Source of the DNA: CAYTIB01 sp964437725
Lineage (GTDB): Bacteria > UBA8248 > JACPRG01 > G963555815
Assembly (NCBI GenBank): GCA_964437725.1
Contig: CAYTIB010000036.1
Location: 87,564 to 151,563 of the forward strand
Length of the DNA stretch: 64,000 nt
Direction of reading: 5' to 3'
Position numbers and translations under genes: made by a program. Below are positions 8,599 through 16,977 of the stretch, piece after piece (position 1 is the stretch's first letter; every line of letters begins with the position of its first letter). The notes under the pieces are model-generated. The model ran no database searches. It was not told the origin of the DNA and saw nothing but the letters and a program-made list of their open reading frames with translations.

Positions 8599-9602
8599 AG
8601 GGCCTCCAGTAGCTCGTGTTGGTGAACGGTTGCCGTTCCACGCTTCATTACAACTAAGCCTCCGGCAATATTTGCGAGCTGTGCAGATACCCACATCTCC
8701 GCACCAGCAGCAAGAGCCAAAGAGAATGTTCCAATGACCGTATCGCCTGCACCGGTTACATCGGCCACATCATCTCCCCCAAAGACTTCCAATGATTTTG
8801 GTGGGTTATCTTCCTCGAATAAGACCATTCCATTCTTCCCACGTGTGAGAAGGAGCCCACCGAAGTCCTGTTGTTTTCGGAAAGCTGCAGCTTTTTGATA
8901 AAGTTCCTCCTGATCGATATTTTCTTTGTCCTCCTGTTCGATTATTGTTTCCATCTCTACTTCGTTAGGTGTAGCTGCAGTGATTCCCTGGAAGCAACGT
9001 AGACCAAATCGAGAATCTACCAGAACAGGGAGTCCACCGTCTCTTGCGCCATGTGTGTTTGCAAGAGTATTGACAGCCTCCACCATCTTAGGGGTGACAA
9101 CTCCTAAGCCGTAGTCGGAGACTAGTATCGCGTCGGTCTCGTCCACCATTTCGTTTAATTGATTGATTAAGCTTGTGGTTACCTTGTCTGAAATTGCTTC
9201 TTTCCACTCCCGGTCAATCCGAATAACCTGCTGCATAGTAGTGTTGGATTGGCCTGCCAGGATTCGTGTTTTAATTGTTGTCTCTGCTTCGGGTAACTGC
9301 AAAACACCCGTGGTATCGATGCCCTGATTTTTCAATAAATGCAAGGTTTCCTCTCCCGGATCGTCTTTTCCCAGGATACCGATAATTCGGACCTCGCCAC
9401 CCAAGTCTCGAACGTTGTTTGCTGCGTTACCACAGCCTCCTAGTCTCAGCTCACGGTTACGATGTTTAAGGATCAATATGGGCGCTTCGCGGGAGATTCG
9501 GTGTGCCGAACCCAGGAGATACTCATCTGCAATAATATCGCCGAGCACGATAATACGACGTCCCTGCAGGGCATTTGCCCACTCTCGAAGAGTCTCACTC
9601 AT
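8595..9602 (-). CDS. rfaE1: D-glycero-beta-D-manno-heptose 7-phosphate kinase
   Basis: 335-residue PfkB-family sugar kinase. The N-terminal VLGDIIADEYLLG and the glycine-rich LGGCGNAANNV bind the sugar. The C-terminal DVTGAGDTVIGTF holds the anion hole and catalytic aspartate. It phosphorylates D-glycero-D-manno-heptose 7-phosphate at C1. The product is used by the next gene, rfaE2, which overlaps it by four bases. The rest of the heptose pathway (gmhA, gmhB, hldD) is not in this window. The ATG start overlaps the 3' end of a small membrane-protein gene by eight bases. Length is normal for the stand-alone kinase half. Confidence 0.92.
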   Translation of the reverse strand: MSETLREWANALQGRRIIVLGDIIADEYLLGSAHRISREAPILILKHRNRELRLGGCGNAANNVRDLGGEVRIIGILGKDDPGEETLHLLKNQGIDTTGVLQLPEAETTIKTRILAGQSNTTMQQVIRIDREWKEAISDKVTTSLINQLNEMVDETDAILVSDYGLGVVTPKMVEAVNTLANTHGARDGGLPVLVDSRFGLRCFQGITAATPNEVEMETIIEQEDKENIDQEELYQKAAAFRKQQDFGGLLLTRGKNGMVLFEEDNPPKSLEVFGGDDVADVTGAGDTVIGTFSLALAAGAEMWVSAQLANIAGGLVVMKRGTATVHQHELLEAL

Positions 9603-9942
9603 TGGAAAAACTCCAAACGCATTTCATTCTGTAGGAAAAAACGACCGTTTTTGAAAAATAGTCCGACAGCTTCACTTGGAGAATGTATACCACAAGAGAT
9701 GAACTACTTCCTTTCTTGTTAGTTCTTACTCGTGGAGAATTAGATGGCCCTGATGAGGATTTGGCCTGACAACCCAATGTTGGCTTACTGCTACCTCTTT
9801 TTTTGATATGGTGGTTGGGCCTACGAAGTATCTCGATCCTCTTTGCGCTAAGGTAAAATAGAACCATGGAAATACATAAGTTGCAAATTCCAATTACTAT
9901 AAAAAACAATCCTTTGTGATCGAAAAGAGCCCTTAGTTTCAT
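9595..9942 (-). CDS. small single-pass membrane protein, unrecognised
   Basis: 115-residue frame between waaF and rfaE1 in an otherwise gapless operon. It has one clear transmembrane helix near residues 12-34 (FFIVIGICNLCISMVLFYL), then a basic, serine-rich stretch of about 45 residues and a short hydrophobic tail. AGGA lies six bases before the ATG, which is a good ribosome site. The last ~30 codons look unlike a conserved domain. A second frame across the same bases ends in TGA exactly on the rfaE1 ATG (ATGA), so a frameshift near 9660 is possible. No family is recognised. It may be a degraded membrane-anchored protein. Confidence 0.45.
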   Translation of the reverse strand: MKLRALFDHKGLFFIVIGICNLCISMVLFYLSAKRIEILRRPNHHIKKRGSSKPTLGCQAKSSSGPSNSPRVRTNKKGSSSSLVVYILQVKLSDYFSKTVVFSYRMKCVWSFSNE

Positions 9943-9977
9943 GATTTTTCCTATTAGCCTTCTCCGTTTGGGTATAC

Positions 9978-10997
9978 TTAACGATCTCCAAGGTGAAGTT
10001 TGCCTCGAATTGCTTCCACCGCTTCATCTATCCCTAGTTCTTCCATGCACTCATGACTGTAGGGGCATCGTTTGAGAAAACAGGGGGAACAGAATAAGTC
10101 TCGACGGAGTACCGTGTGAAAGTCTCCTACGGGACCCGTGTGCGCCGGATTAGTTGGGCCGAACAATGCTACAACAGGTGTCCCGACAGAGGCCGCGACG
10201 TGCATGGGTCCGGTATCGCCCGTCAAGAATGCATTGAGTCGTTTCAAGACTCCTGGTAAAACTGATAGGTTGTCGCGTCCTCCCAGGTCTACAGGGTTGG
10301 TTTTCATCTGGTTGGCAATTGACGCGGTCAAATGTGCTTCCTCATTGCTTCCGAAAAGTATAACCCGGGTACCTTCGACTTCAGCCAACCGATCGGCGAC
10401 TTTTGAAAACCGATCCACGGGCCATAGCTTTGTGGCACCAAATTTGGCACCCGGATGGATCCCAACCACTTTTTCATTATCCCGAATACCATGATTCGCC
10501 CAAACTGTTTCTGCAAAGCGAAGTGCTTCATTTGAGATTCCGATTCGAGGATCTCGAGTTACGGTTACCACGCCAGCATGCTTCAGGAGTCCGAGGTACT
10601 CATCAATTTGATGCTGATCCTCTTGGGTGTGGAAAGGAACAGGATGCGTAAGAAGAAGTGCGCGGCCGTCCCGACTGTAGCCGATTCGAATCTTGGCTTT
10701 GGAAGCAAATGCTAGTAAAGCGCCACGAAATGAATTAGACAGGACAAGTGTCCAATCAATAACCTTTTGTCGAAAACTAGTTGCTTTTCGGATGTCGTGA
10801 AGGATGTTTCCAGTGCGAACGTGTAATTCGGCGAGATCTGGATGTCCCGAAAGAATTCCGGCGGCCCCAGGAGCACCCAAATAGTAAATCCGGACAGAAG
10901 GAAAAGCCCTCCGGAGGTTTGATAGTACTGGGGTTGACAGGATTGTGTCGCCTAGCCAAGTTGGCCCAATTATAAGGATTTTCTCCGGTGGTTTCAT
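9978..10997 (-). CDS. waaF: lipopolysaccharide heptosyltransferase II
   Basis: 339-residue GT9 enzyme. The opening ILIIGPTWLGDTILSTPVL contains the GD pair of the acceptor loop. GIHPGAKFGATKLWP begins the donor domain, and TGDTGPMHVAASVGTPVVALFGPT binds ADP-heptose. The C-terminal FCSPCFLKRCPYSHECM is the cysteine-rich segment typical of WaaF. It adds the second heptose to the inner core of LPS at the cytoplasmic membrane face. The ATG overlaps the acyltransferase stop as ATGA, showing translational coupling. Together with the WaaC-like gene it gives a complete inner-core heptose pair. Confidence 0.9.
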   Translation of the reverse strand: MKPPEKILIIGPTWLGDTILSTPVLSNLRRAFPSVRIYYLGAPGAAGILSGHPDLAELHVRTGNILHDIRKATSFRQKVIDWTLVLSNSFRGALLAFASKAKIRIGYSRDGRALLLTHPVPFHTQEDQHQIDEYLGLLKHAGVVTVTRDPRIGISNEALRFAETVWANHGIRDNEKVVGIHPGAKFGATKLWPVDRFSKVADRLAEVEGTRVILFGSNEEAHLTASIANQMKTNPVDLGGRDNLSVLPGVLKRLNAFLTGDTGPMHVAASVGTPVVALFGPTNPAHTGPVGDFHTVLRRDLFCSPCFLKRCPYSHECMEELGIDEAVEAIRGKLHLGDR

Positions 10998-12022
10998 GGA
11001 GTATTCGTTTCGGAAGGGGGAAGGCCCTTTGCGGTCGCGTTGCTGGACTCCCCAAGATCTAATGATTTTGGGCTAGAGACCTCAATGGGCTGTGTTCGCC
11101 AGCGTCTATGCATCCAAAGCCAGTGGTCAGGGTTCTGGCGGATAGCCCCCTCGATTACTAGATTGTATCGCCTTGTATTGGCCACAAGGTCGGCCTGAAC
11201 GTCTCCCGTCCGGATGGCTGGGATTTCCTCTCCAAAGATGAGTTGGTGACGATAGGCTTCATTCCGGTGGATGAAACACGGAAACACAGCAGCTCCGGTC
11301 CGCTGAGCCAGCATTGCGGGTAAGGGTGTTGTGCAAGCGGGTCTCCCAAAAAAGTTCACGAATATTCCTTCACGATGGATCATGTTCTGATCCATAACAA
11401 TGCCTAGTATTTCGCCCGCACGCAAACAACGAATCGCGTTTCGAATAACGCCCCTTCGTGCGAGCACTCGGCTTCCGTATCGGCTACGAAGCTGGTTTAG
11501 TGATTGATCCAACAACGGATTGTCAGGGGGGCGAACGATGAAGTTTAATGGGCCGTGGCATCGGGACCAACATTGGGGAATTAACTCGAAATGGCCAAAG
11601 TGGGCTGTGATAAAGATGACCCCTCGTCCCTGAGCTAGGGCATCTAGAACAGGATGATCACCTAATATTTCAACCCGATCGAGGATTCCTTCTATCCCAC
11701 TTTTGCCTGGCCGCCAGGTGCGGGCCCACTCGGCCAAGGTTAATCCCCATTGCCGGTAGGTGCTACGTGCTAGTTCCTCACGTTTTTCTGCTGCCATCTC
11801 ACGGCCGAACGCGCATATTAAATTTTCTCTGACTGTCGAGAGACCTACGCCTGCTTTGAAGAAAGCACTTGCCGCGGCTTGGCCAAAAGCCGCAGCTCCT
11901 CTTTCCCCAAACATATTTATTAGGAAGATAGATGAGCGCACCACTACCAATTCCAGGAGATTCTGGATTTCTGAGAAGAAACCTTTGTTTTTCCTGCGCC
12001 TTTTGCTCATAGCGGCGCGCAA
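10994..12022 (-). CDS. lpxL: lipid A biosynthesis lauroyl/late acyltransferase, LpxL/HtrB-type
   Basis: 342-residue member of the LpxL/LpxM acyltransferase family. ITAHFGHFELIP gives the HxxxxE catalytic motif (His141, Glu146), and NPDHWLWMHRRWRT is the conserved C-terminal arginine-rich motif. The N-terminal ~45 residues hold a membrane-anchoring hydrophobic stretch. It transfers an acyl chain from acyl-ACP to lipid A at the inner membrane. It is the first gene of the leftward core operon, preceded by a strong promoter. The longest start is TTG at 12022; an in-frame ATG at 12010 is equally possible, and neither has a strong ribosome site. Whether it acts before or after Kdo addition is unknown. 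Confidence 0.85.
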   Translation of the reverse strand: MRAAMSKRRRKNKGFFSEIQNLLELVVVRSSIFLINMFGERGAAAFGQAAASAFFKAGVGLSTVRENLICAFGREMAAEKREELARSTYRQWGLTLAEWARTWRPGKSGIEGILDRVEILGDHPVLDALAQGRGVIFITAHFGHFELIPQCWSRCHGPLNFIVRPPDNPLLDQSLNQLRSRYGSRVLARRGVIRNAIRCLRAGEILGIVMDQNMIHREGIFVNFFGRPACTTPLPAMLAQRTGAAVFPCFIHRNEAYRHQLIFGEEIPAIRTGDVQADLVANTRRYNLVIEGAIRQNPDHWLWMHRRWRTQPIEVSSPKSLDLGESSNATAKGLPPSETNTP

Positions 12023-12049
12023 CCATCTCGCAATTCGTTGTGAAGGGTA

Positions 12050-12079
12050 ATTAAACCAGTCCCCAGATTATTATGTCAA
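12050..12079 (-). promoter_or_regulatory. sigma70-type promoter for the leftward LPS core operon
   Basis: On the minus strand there is TTGACA at 12079-12074 (perfect -35), an 18-base spacer and TTTAAT at 12055-12050 (5 of 6 to the -10 consensus). Initiation near 12043 would leave a 20-33 base leader before the acyltransferase start. It lies in the divergent gap in front of the operon, exactly where a promoter is expected. Confidence 0.7.
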
Positions 12080-12089
12080 TATGTGTAAA

Positions 12090-12118
12090 TTGGCATAAAA
12101 ACGCAAAATGCATTTAAA
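12090..12118 (+). promoter_or_regulatory. possible promoter for lptF-lptG
   Basis: TTGGCA at 12090-12095, a 17-base spacer and TTTAAA at 12113-12118 resemble a moderate sigma70 promoter back to back with the leftward one. The leader to lptF would be about 90 bases. A 6-bp inverted repeat (CTGGAT...ATCCAG, 12178-12202) lies inside that leader, of unknown meaning. Confidence 0.35.
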
Positions 12119-12213
12119 ATCAAATGGTTCACCCTGGCCCGCCCAATTGGATCTATGGCTTTACTTACCTCAGAGCACTGGATTAATATGCAGTCGATCC
12201 AGGGGGAGTAAAC

Positions 12214-13431
12214 TTGCGAATTTTGACACGATATATCCTGAAAGAACTCGGAACTTACATCGCGATGAGTCTCCTTATCTTCACGTTTGTTCTGTTCATG
12301 AACCAAATCCTTCACTTTACGGACTTATTTATCAATAAAGGGATTCCCTTCAGTATGGTTTTCAAGATGATGTTGGTTATTTCGCCTTCGTTCCTGCTTG
12401 TGACCATCCCAATGGCCCTATTGGTTTCCACTGTGATGGCCTTCGGTCGGATGTCGGCTGACAGCGAGAATGTTGCTATGCGTGCCACGGGTATCAGTTT
12501 CCAACGGCAACTTGTCCCGGTTGGGATTCTCTCACTTCTTTGCTATGCAGCCTCCAATTTTTTGGTGTTCTACGCATTGCCCTGGAGCGAGGCACAGTTC
12601 AATGAGTTGAAGGTCAAGCTGGCAACATCAAGCGCCGCGACCACATCGATAAGAGAGCGGGTATTCAATAATGATTTTGACGGATTGATTGTTTATGTGA
12701 GTGAGAAACCTGCCAATCGAGAAATTCTTAAGGGGATTCTGATTTACGATAGCCGTTCAAATGAAATTCCTCAAACGATTGTTGCTGAGGAAGGAATTAT
12801 GGTGACCCACCCGGAATCGCTCAAAATATCACTTAGGTTGCGAAACGGTTCCATTCATCAAATAACAGGGAAAAAAGAAAAGTATCAGGTAATTCGGTTT
12901 ACCACTTATGAAGTTAATCTTGATACCAGGTCTCTTTTGGGAGATGCTGGCAGGTTGGAGCGAGCGGGCAAAAACCACTCTCTTTATGTTATCAAAGAAA
13001 AACTGAAACGGTACAAAAAGACTGATAGGCGTTACAACGATTTACTGGTAGAGCTATACAAGAAGTTTGCGCTTCCGGCAGCTTGCCTAATTATTGGATT
13101 TGTTGGGGCCCCGTTGGGTGTTCAGAATCGTCGTTCTGGGAAATCAGGCGGCCTTGCTTTGAGTCTGATAATAATTATCGTGTATTACATTCTTCTCTCA
13201 ATGGGTGAAGGGCTTGGGGATGGAGGCTACATACCGCCAATGATTGCCATGTGGATTCCCAATCTTGTTCTAGCCGCGATTGGATTATACCTGACCATGA
13301 AGGTCCATCGGGATTCCCCCTTCCGTTTGGTTTTACTAGTCAATGAGCGGCTTCAGATCATCATGGATGGAACTTTCAATCGACTCCGAAAACAGTGGAT
13401 TGGAGCCTTTGAGGAGAAAAGAGGCACGTGA
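12214..13431 (+). CDS. lptF: LPS export ABC transporter permease LptF
   Basis: 405-residue YjgP/YjgQ-family permease. It opens with LTRYILKELGTYIAMSLLIFTF, has six predicted helices (three N-terminal, three C-terminal) and a large periplasmic beta-jellyroll domain between roughly residues 130 and 270. With LptG and the LptB ATPase it extracts LPS from the inner membrane and passes it to LptC/LptA. The start is TTG, supported by AGGGGGAG nine bases upstream, and the first residues match the family. The stop overlaps lptG by four bases. lptB, lptC and lptA are not in this window. LptF and LptG are alike and were separated by order and neighbours, so the F/G labels are slightly uncertain. Confidence 0.88.
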   Translation: MRILTRYILKELGTYIAMSLLIFTFVLFMNQILHFTDLFINKGIPFSMVFKMMLVISPSFLLVTIPMALLVSTVMAFGRMSADSENVAMRATGISFQRQLVPVGILSLLCYAASNFLVFYALPWSEAQFNELKVKLATSSAATTSIRERVFNNDFDGLIVYVSEKPANREILKGILIYDSRSNEIPQTIVAEEGIMVTHPESLKISLRLRNGSIHQITGKKEKYQVIRFTTYEVNLDTRSLLGDAGRLERAGKNHSLYVIKEKLKRYKKTDRRYNDLLVELYKKFALPAACLIIGFVGAPLGVQNRRSGKSGGLALSLIIIIVYYILLSMGEGLGDGGYIPPMIAMWIPNLVLAAIGLYLTMKVHRDSPFRLVLLVNERLQIIMDGTFNRLRKQWIGAFEEKRGT

Positions 13432-14510
13432 GACTGCTAACCCGGTATGTGGGAACTCAGTTCATCAGAATTTTCCTGGTCAGCCTATTTGCTTTTCTAT
13501 CCATTTATCTCATTGTGGAATTTTTCGAGCGAATTGATGATTTTTTGGAGAAGGCGACACCGTTGGAGCAGGCTATTGGATATTTCGTTTATAAAGTACC
13601 TCAGATTCTTATACAAGTCGGCCCCGCGGCAATTCTATTAGCCTCTGTACTGTCCCTACTGTTACTGGGACACAATAACGAGGTTACGGCGATGCGAGCC
13701 TGTGGTCTAAGTCTATATCGAATTTCCTATCCAATTTTGGTTTGGGGGGGTATTGGGAGTGTTATCTTATTTCTGGCGGGTGAGTATATTCTTCCGGAGA
13801 CTAACCGAAGGGTAAACAAAATCATTCAGGTTCATATAAAGCGAAAGCCTCCGAAATGGGTAATTCAAAAGGACAAGATTTGGTATCGATCCGACAACCA
13901 GACCATATGGCACATCCGTTCCTTGGATACCGAACGGCAGGTTCTCAAGGGTATTACACTCTACCGTCTCTCTGCGAAGGGCAAAGTACTAGAGCGGTTG
14001 GATGCCCAGTCGGCAGGGTGGAATGGGAGTAATTGGATTTTTCGAAATGGGCAACACCGAAAATTTTCGGAAAAGGGAGCGGTGAATTCACAGACCTTCA
14101 AAAAGGCTCAAGTTGCTGTAACAGAAAAGCCCGCGGATTTCCTCCAGATCAAAAAAGAGCCAGGTGAAATGAATGTGGCAGAAATGGGGGACTACATACG
14201 GGGGTTACGGTCAAACGGAGTGGATGACACGAAGTACTTGGTAGACTTAAATGCGAAACTTGCCTATCCGATGGTGGGTATCATAATGGCACTAGTCGGG
14301 ATCCCATTCTCTCTACGAACGGGAAGAAGCGGAGGGTTGGGAAAGAGTATTTTGATTACCCTACTCATTGGTTTTAGTTACTTCATTCTATTTTATACGG
14401 GGATTTCGCTTGGTCACGCTGGCAAGCTTCCCCCTTTCATTGCGACCTGGTCAACCAACATCGTTTTCATAGCTACGGGAATTTATATGATGGCGACTGT
14501 TAGAGGGTAA
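13428..14510 (+). CDS. lptG: LPS export ABC transporter permease LptG
   Basis: 360-residue partner of LptF. LLTRYVGTQFIRIFLVSLFA is the amphipathic start and first helix, NNEVTAMRACGLSLYRISYP is the conserved coupling region contacting the ATPase, and GIPFSLRTGRSGG precedes the last helices. It forms the other half of the inner-membrane LPS extractor. The GTG start overlaps the lptF stop as GTGA, so the two are made together. It ends seven bases before the convergent lpxK gene, with no room for a separate terminator between them. Confidence 0.88.
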   Translation: MRLLTRYVGTQFIRIFLVSLFAFLSIYLIVEFFERIDDFLEKATPLEQAIGYFVYKVPQILIQVGPAAILLASVLSLLLLGHNNEVTAMRACGLSLYRISYPILVWGGIGSVILFLAGEYILPETNRRVNKIIQVHIKRKPPKWVIQKDKIWYRSDNQTIWHIRSLDTERQVLKGITLYRLSAKGKVLERLDAQSAGWNGSNWIFRNGQHRKFSEKGAVNSQTFKKAQVAVTEKPADFLQIKKEPGEMNVAEMGDYIRGLRSNGVDDTKYLVDLNAKLAYPMVGIIMALVGIPFSLRTGRSGGLGKSILITLLIGFSYFILFYTGISLGHAGKLPPFIATWSTNIVFIATGIYMMATVRG

Positions 14511-14516
14511 TTCTCT

Positions 14517-15632
14517 CTATTGATTCGTTGAAGAATCTGGCGGATACTTCCAAGTTTCCCAGAGGGATTCACCTGAGAGAATTTCAAGACCGATCCGAAG
14601 AGCTCGACATGGGAATCCATTTCTCCAAATTGATTTCAGTTTAACACCATCTTTTTCCGTGGTAAGAACCCCCGAAGCCCCATTCGTACGCGCCCGGGAA
14701 AAAATCTCTTTAACGTCATCGAGTGTGTATCTGTGGTGATTTGGGAACACCATGTGTCCCGCTTCCTGGATTCCAGACTCTGAGGCCAAACGAAAAAATT
14801 CAGATGGCCGTGCAATGCCGCAGACCCAAAGGGCCTTGTGTGCTTCGATTGGAAGAAGTTCTCCGGACTTCACATCTACCATTGCATTAGGGACGAATCG
14901 GCTTACCATGATGGGAAGGGAAGGGTACTTTGAACGAAATTTTTCAACGGCTTCTGGTGTTGAGGAGTGCGCCCGTGTGAATAGAACTCCTCCCGCCCGT
15001 CGAATTGCACCCGGGGGCTCACGCAAAGCTCCACGCGGTAGCAGAAACCCATTTCCAAAGGGCTTTTCAGCGTCGAGAAGGAGAAGATTCTTCTCTCGTG
15101 TCAACTGAACGTGCTGGTAACCGTCATCCAGGATCACTCCCTCAACGCCGAATTCCTTGATTGCCTGTATCCCAAGTGTGTAGCGATCCGAACCTGTCAG
15201 TACAGGTACCCCTGGCAGCTGTGAGGCTAGCAGGTAGGCTTCATCGGCTGCATTTGGTGGGTGGGCGCGAAGTTTAAGTCCATCGGAAATAATCTTGGTG
15301 GGTTCTTTGTGTTTATCGCCATATCCTCGACTAAGGATAGCGATTTTATGCCCTCGCTCCGAAAAAGCCTTGGCGAGTGCCAAGACTACGGGTGTTTTTC
15401 CCGTTCCTCCGGCTGCCAGGTTACCAACACTGACTGTCCAACAAGGGAGACTCCGAGATTTGAGAAGTCCGGATCGGTAAACTGACATGCGGGAAAAATG
15501 TCCAGCACTGTAAAAACCCGATGCAGCCCATAAAATCCACTTTACGAGGTTTCCCCAAATACCACTTGGTAAGTTGTCGTCTTGGAGCATTAATCCTGTG
15601 CGACCGATCCATTTTTCAAAGGAGGATTTCAA
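14517..15632 (-). CDS. lpxK: tetraacyldisaccharide 4'-kinase
   Basis: 371-residue membrane-associated P-loop kinase. SVGNLAAGGTGKTP (residues 68-81) is the Walker A motif in the form typical of LpxK, and ILDDGYQHVQL holds the catalytic-site aspartates and histidine. A hydrophobic N-terminal helix anchors it to the inner membrane. It phosphorylates the 4' position of the lipid A disaccharide before Kdo transfer. It follows waaA with an ATGA-type overlap and is the last gene of the long leftward lipid A operon. The length is slightly above the usual ~330 residues because of an N-terminal extension. Confidence 0.93.
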   Translation of the reverse strand: MKSSFEKWIGRTGLMLQDDNLPSGIWGNLVKWILWAASGFYSAGHFSRMSVYRSGLLKSRSLPCWTVSVGNLAAGGTGKTPVVLALAKAFSERGHKIAILSRGYGDKHKEPTKIISDGLKLRAHPPNAADEAYLLASQLPGVPVLTGSDRYTLGIQAIKEFGVEGVILDDGYQHVQLTREKNLLLLDAEKPFGNGFLLPRGALREPPGAIRRAGGVLFTRAHSSTPEAVEKFRSKYPSLPIMVSRFVPNAMVDVKSGELLPIEAHKALWVCGIARPSEFFRLASESGIQEAGHMVFPNHHRYTLDDVKEIFSRARTNGASGVLTTEKDGVKLKSIWRNGFPCRALRIGLEILSGESLWETWKYPPDSSTNQ

Positions 15633-16966
15633 GCCTTTTGCCCTTCAGCCAATTCTGTAACCCACTCGGCATAGCGGCGGGCGGCTCCGGCCTGTGTCTC
15701 CACAACGGTTCTACCTTGAACCCCCATTTCTGTAGCTCTGGCCGGAGAGTCTAAAATGTGAGAGGTGGCCGCCGCCAGTTGTTTGCCTGCATCTTCTAGT
15801 GGTCCACTGATCCGCAGAGCGGCCGGTATCCTACTAGTGTTCGGCTCCGATAGGGCGCGCTCGGCCTCCTCAAAGTTGTGCATATGGCGCCCGAATAGGA
15901 CCGGAATACCAAAACCAGCTGGCTCCAGTGGGTTTTGCCCACCCCACGGGAAAAGACTTCCACCCACAAAGGCAACATTACTTGCACAATAGGCTTTACT
16001 GAGCTCACCTAGAGTATTTAGAACAAGGACTCTTGGTTTCTCGGAGTGTCCTAATGTTTTTTGTCGGGAATCTGTTCGTAGGTGAAACTCGATATTCCGA
16101 TTACGGAGATCACCCAGTAGCCTATCCACTCGGTTGGGATGCCGTGGTGCCAGAATTAATTGGAGTGTTGGATAAGAGGAGAGAAGTTGCTCATAGCCGT
16201 CTAGGATGGCTCCTCCTTCCTCAGGGTGGATGCTACCTGCAACCAATATGGGGGCTTTAGCAGATAGACCCAAATCTCTTCGTACATCTAGCTTTACCTG
16301 CGGTTTTGGTGGATCACTGTTAGCGGCTCCGTCAAACTTAAGATTTCCCCCCACACGGACGCGATTTGGTGGAGCTCCTAAAGCTCGAATCCGCTCTGCG
16401 TCGGATTCCGATTGCATGCCGAAAACAGCCATTCTTTCGAGAACACGGATCATTAAAGGTCGGATTCGGCGGTAGCGGTTAAACGATTTTGGCGAAATCC
16501 TTCCATTGATAAGGGCCGAAGGGATCATAAGTTGATCGTGGGCTCTTATGAAGTTTGGCCAGAGCTCTGTTTCTAAAATGACCGTCAATTGGGGTTGTAC
16601 CCTCTGAATTGACCGGTGGACCGCCCCCGGGAAGTCCAGGGGAAAGTATAGTCTCTCGTCTGCCTGTGGAATTCGACGGTTGCCGGCTTCCCTGCCAGTT
16701 TCAGTTATCGTTGATAAAACGAGGCGCCAGCTTGGAAGACGGTTTTTCAGTTCTTGGACCAGAGGAGCTGCGGCGTGGGCTTCTCCTATAGAGACAGTAT
16801 GGATCCAAAGCGTAGGAATATTATTTGGGTTACTGGAAATATGTGGAAAGCCCATCCGATCGGCCAAGCCCTGGCGAATTTTTCCCCTGAATATAGCCTG
16901 AAACCCCCAGTACAGTGCAAGAAAGGGTGCACAGGCGAACAGGATGAGGTTGTAAAGAGTGTACAC
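15629..16966 (-). CDS. waaA: Kdo transferase
   Basis: 445-residue GT30 enzyme. The N-terminal helix YNLILFACAPFLALYW anchors it to the inner membrane. IHTVSIGEAHAAAPL contains the conserved GE (Glu62), the presumed catalytic base. RLGAPP-type and VRVGGNLKFDG segments precede the CMP-Kdo site, and GGSLFPWGGQNPLEPAGFG is the conserved C-terminal donor motif. It adds one or more Kdo residues to lipid IVA; the number cannot be read from sequence. GTG start, 11 bases after the DUF374 stop. kdsB, which makes CMP-Kdo, is not in the window, whereas kdsA, kdsD and kdsC are. Confidence 0.92.
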   Translation of the reverse strand: MYTLYNLILFACAPFLALYWGFQAIFRGKIRQGLADRMGFPHISSNPNNIPTLWIHTVSIGEAHAAAPLVQELKNRLPSWRLVLSTITETGREAGNRRIPQADERLYFPLDFPGAVHRSIQRVQPQLTVILETELWPNFIRAHDQLMIPSALINGRISPKSFNRYRRIRPLMIRVLERMAVFGMQSESDAERIRALGAPPNRVRVGGNLKFDGAANSDPPKPQVKLDVRRDLGLSAKAPILVAGSIHPEEGGAILDGYEQLLSSYPTLQLILAPRHPNRVDRLLGDLRNRNIEFHLRTDSRQKTLGHSEKPRVLVLNTLGELSKAYCASNVAFVGGSLFPWGGQNPLEPAGFGIPVLFGRHMHNFEEAERALSEPNTSRIPAALRISGPLEDAGKQLAAATSHILDSPARATEMGVQGRTVVETQAGAARRYAEWVTELAEGQKA

Positions 16967-16977
16967 GTCTAAAGCCT

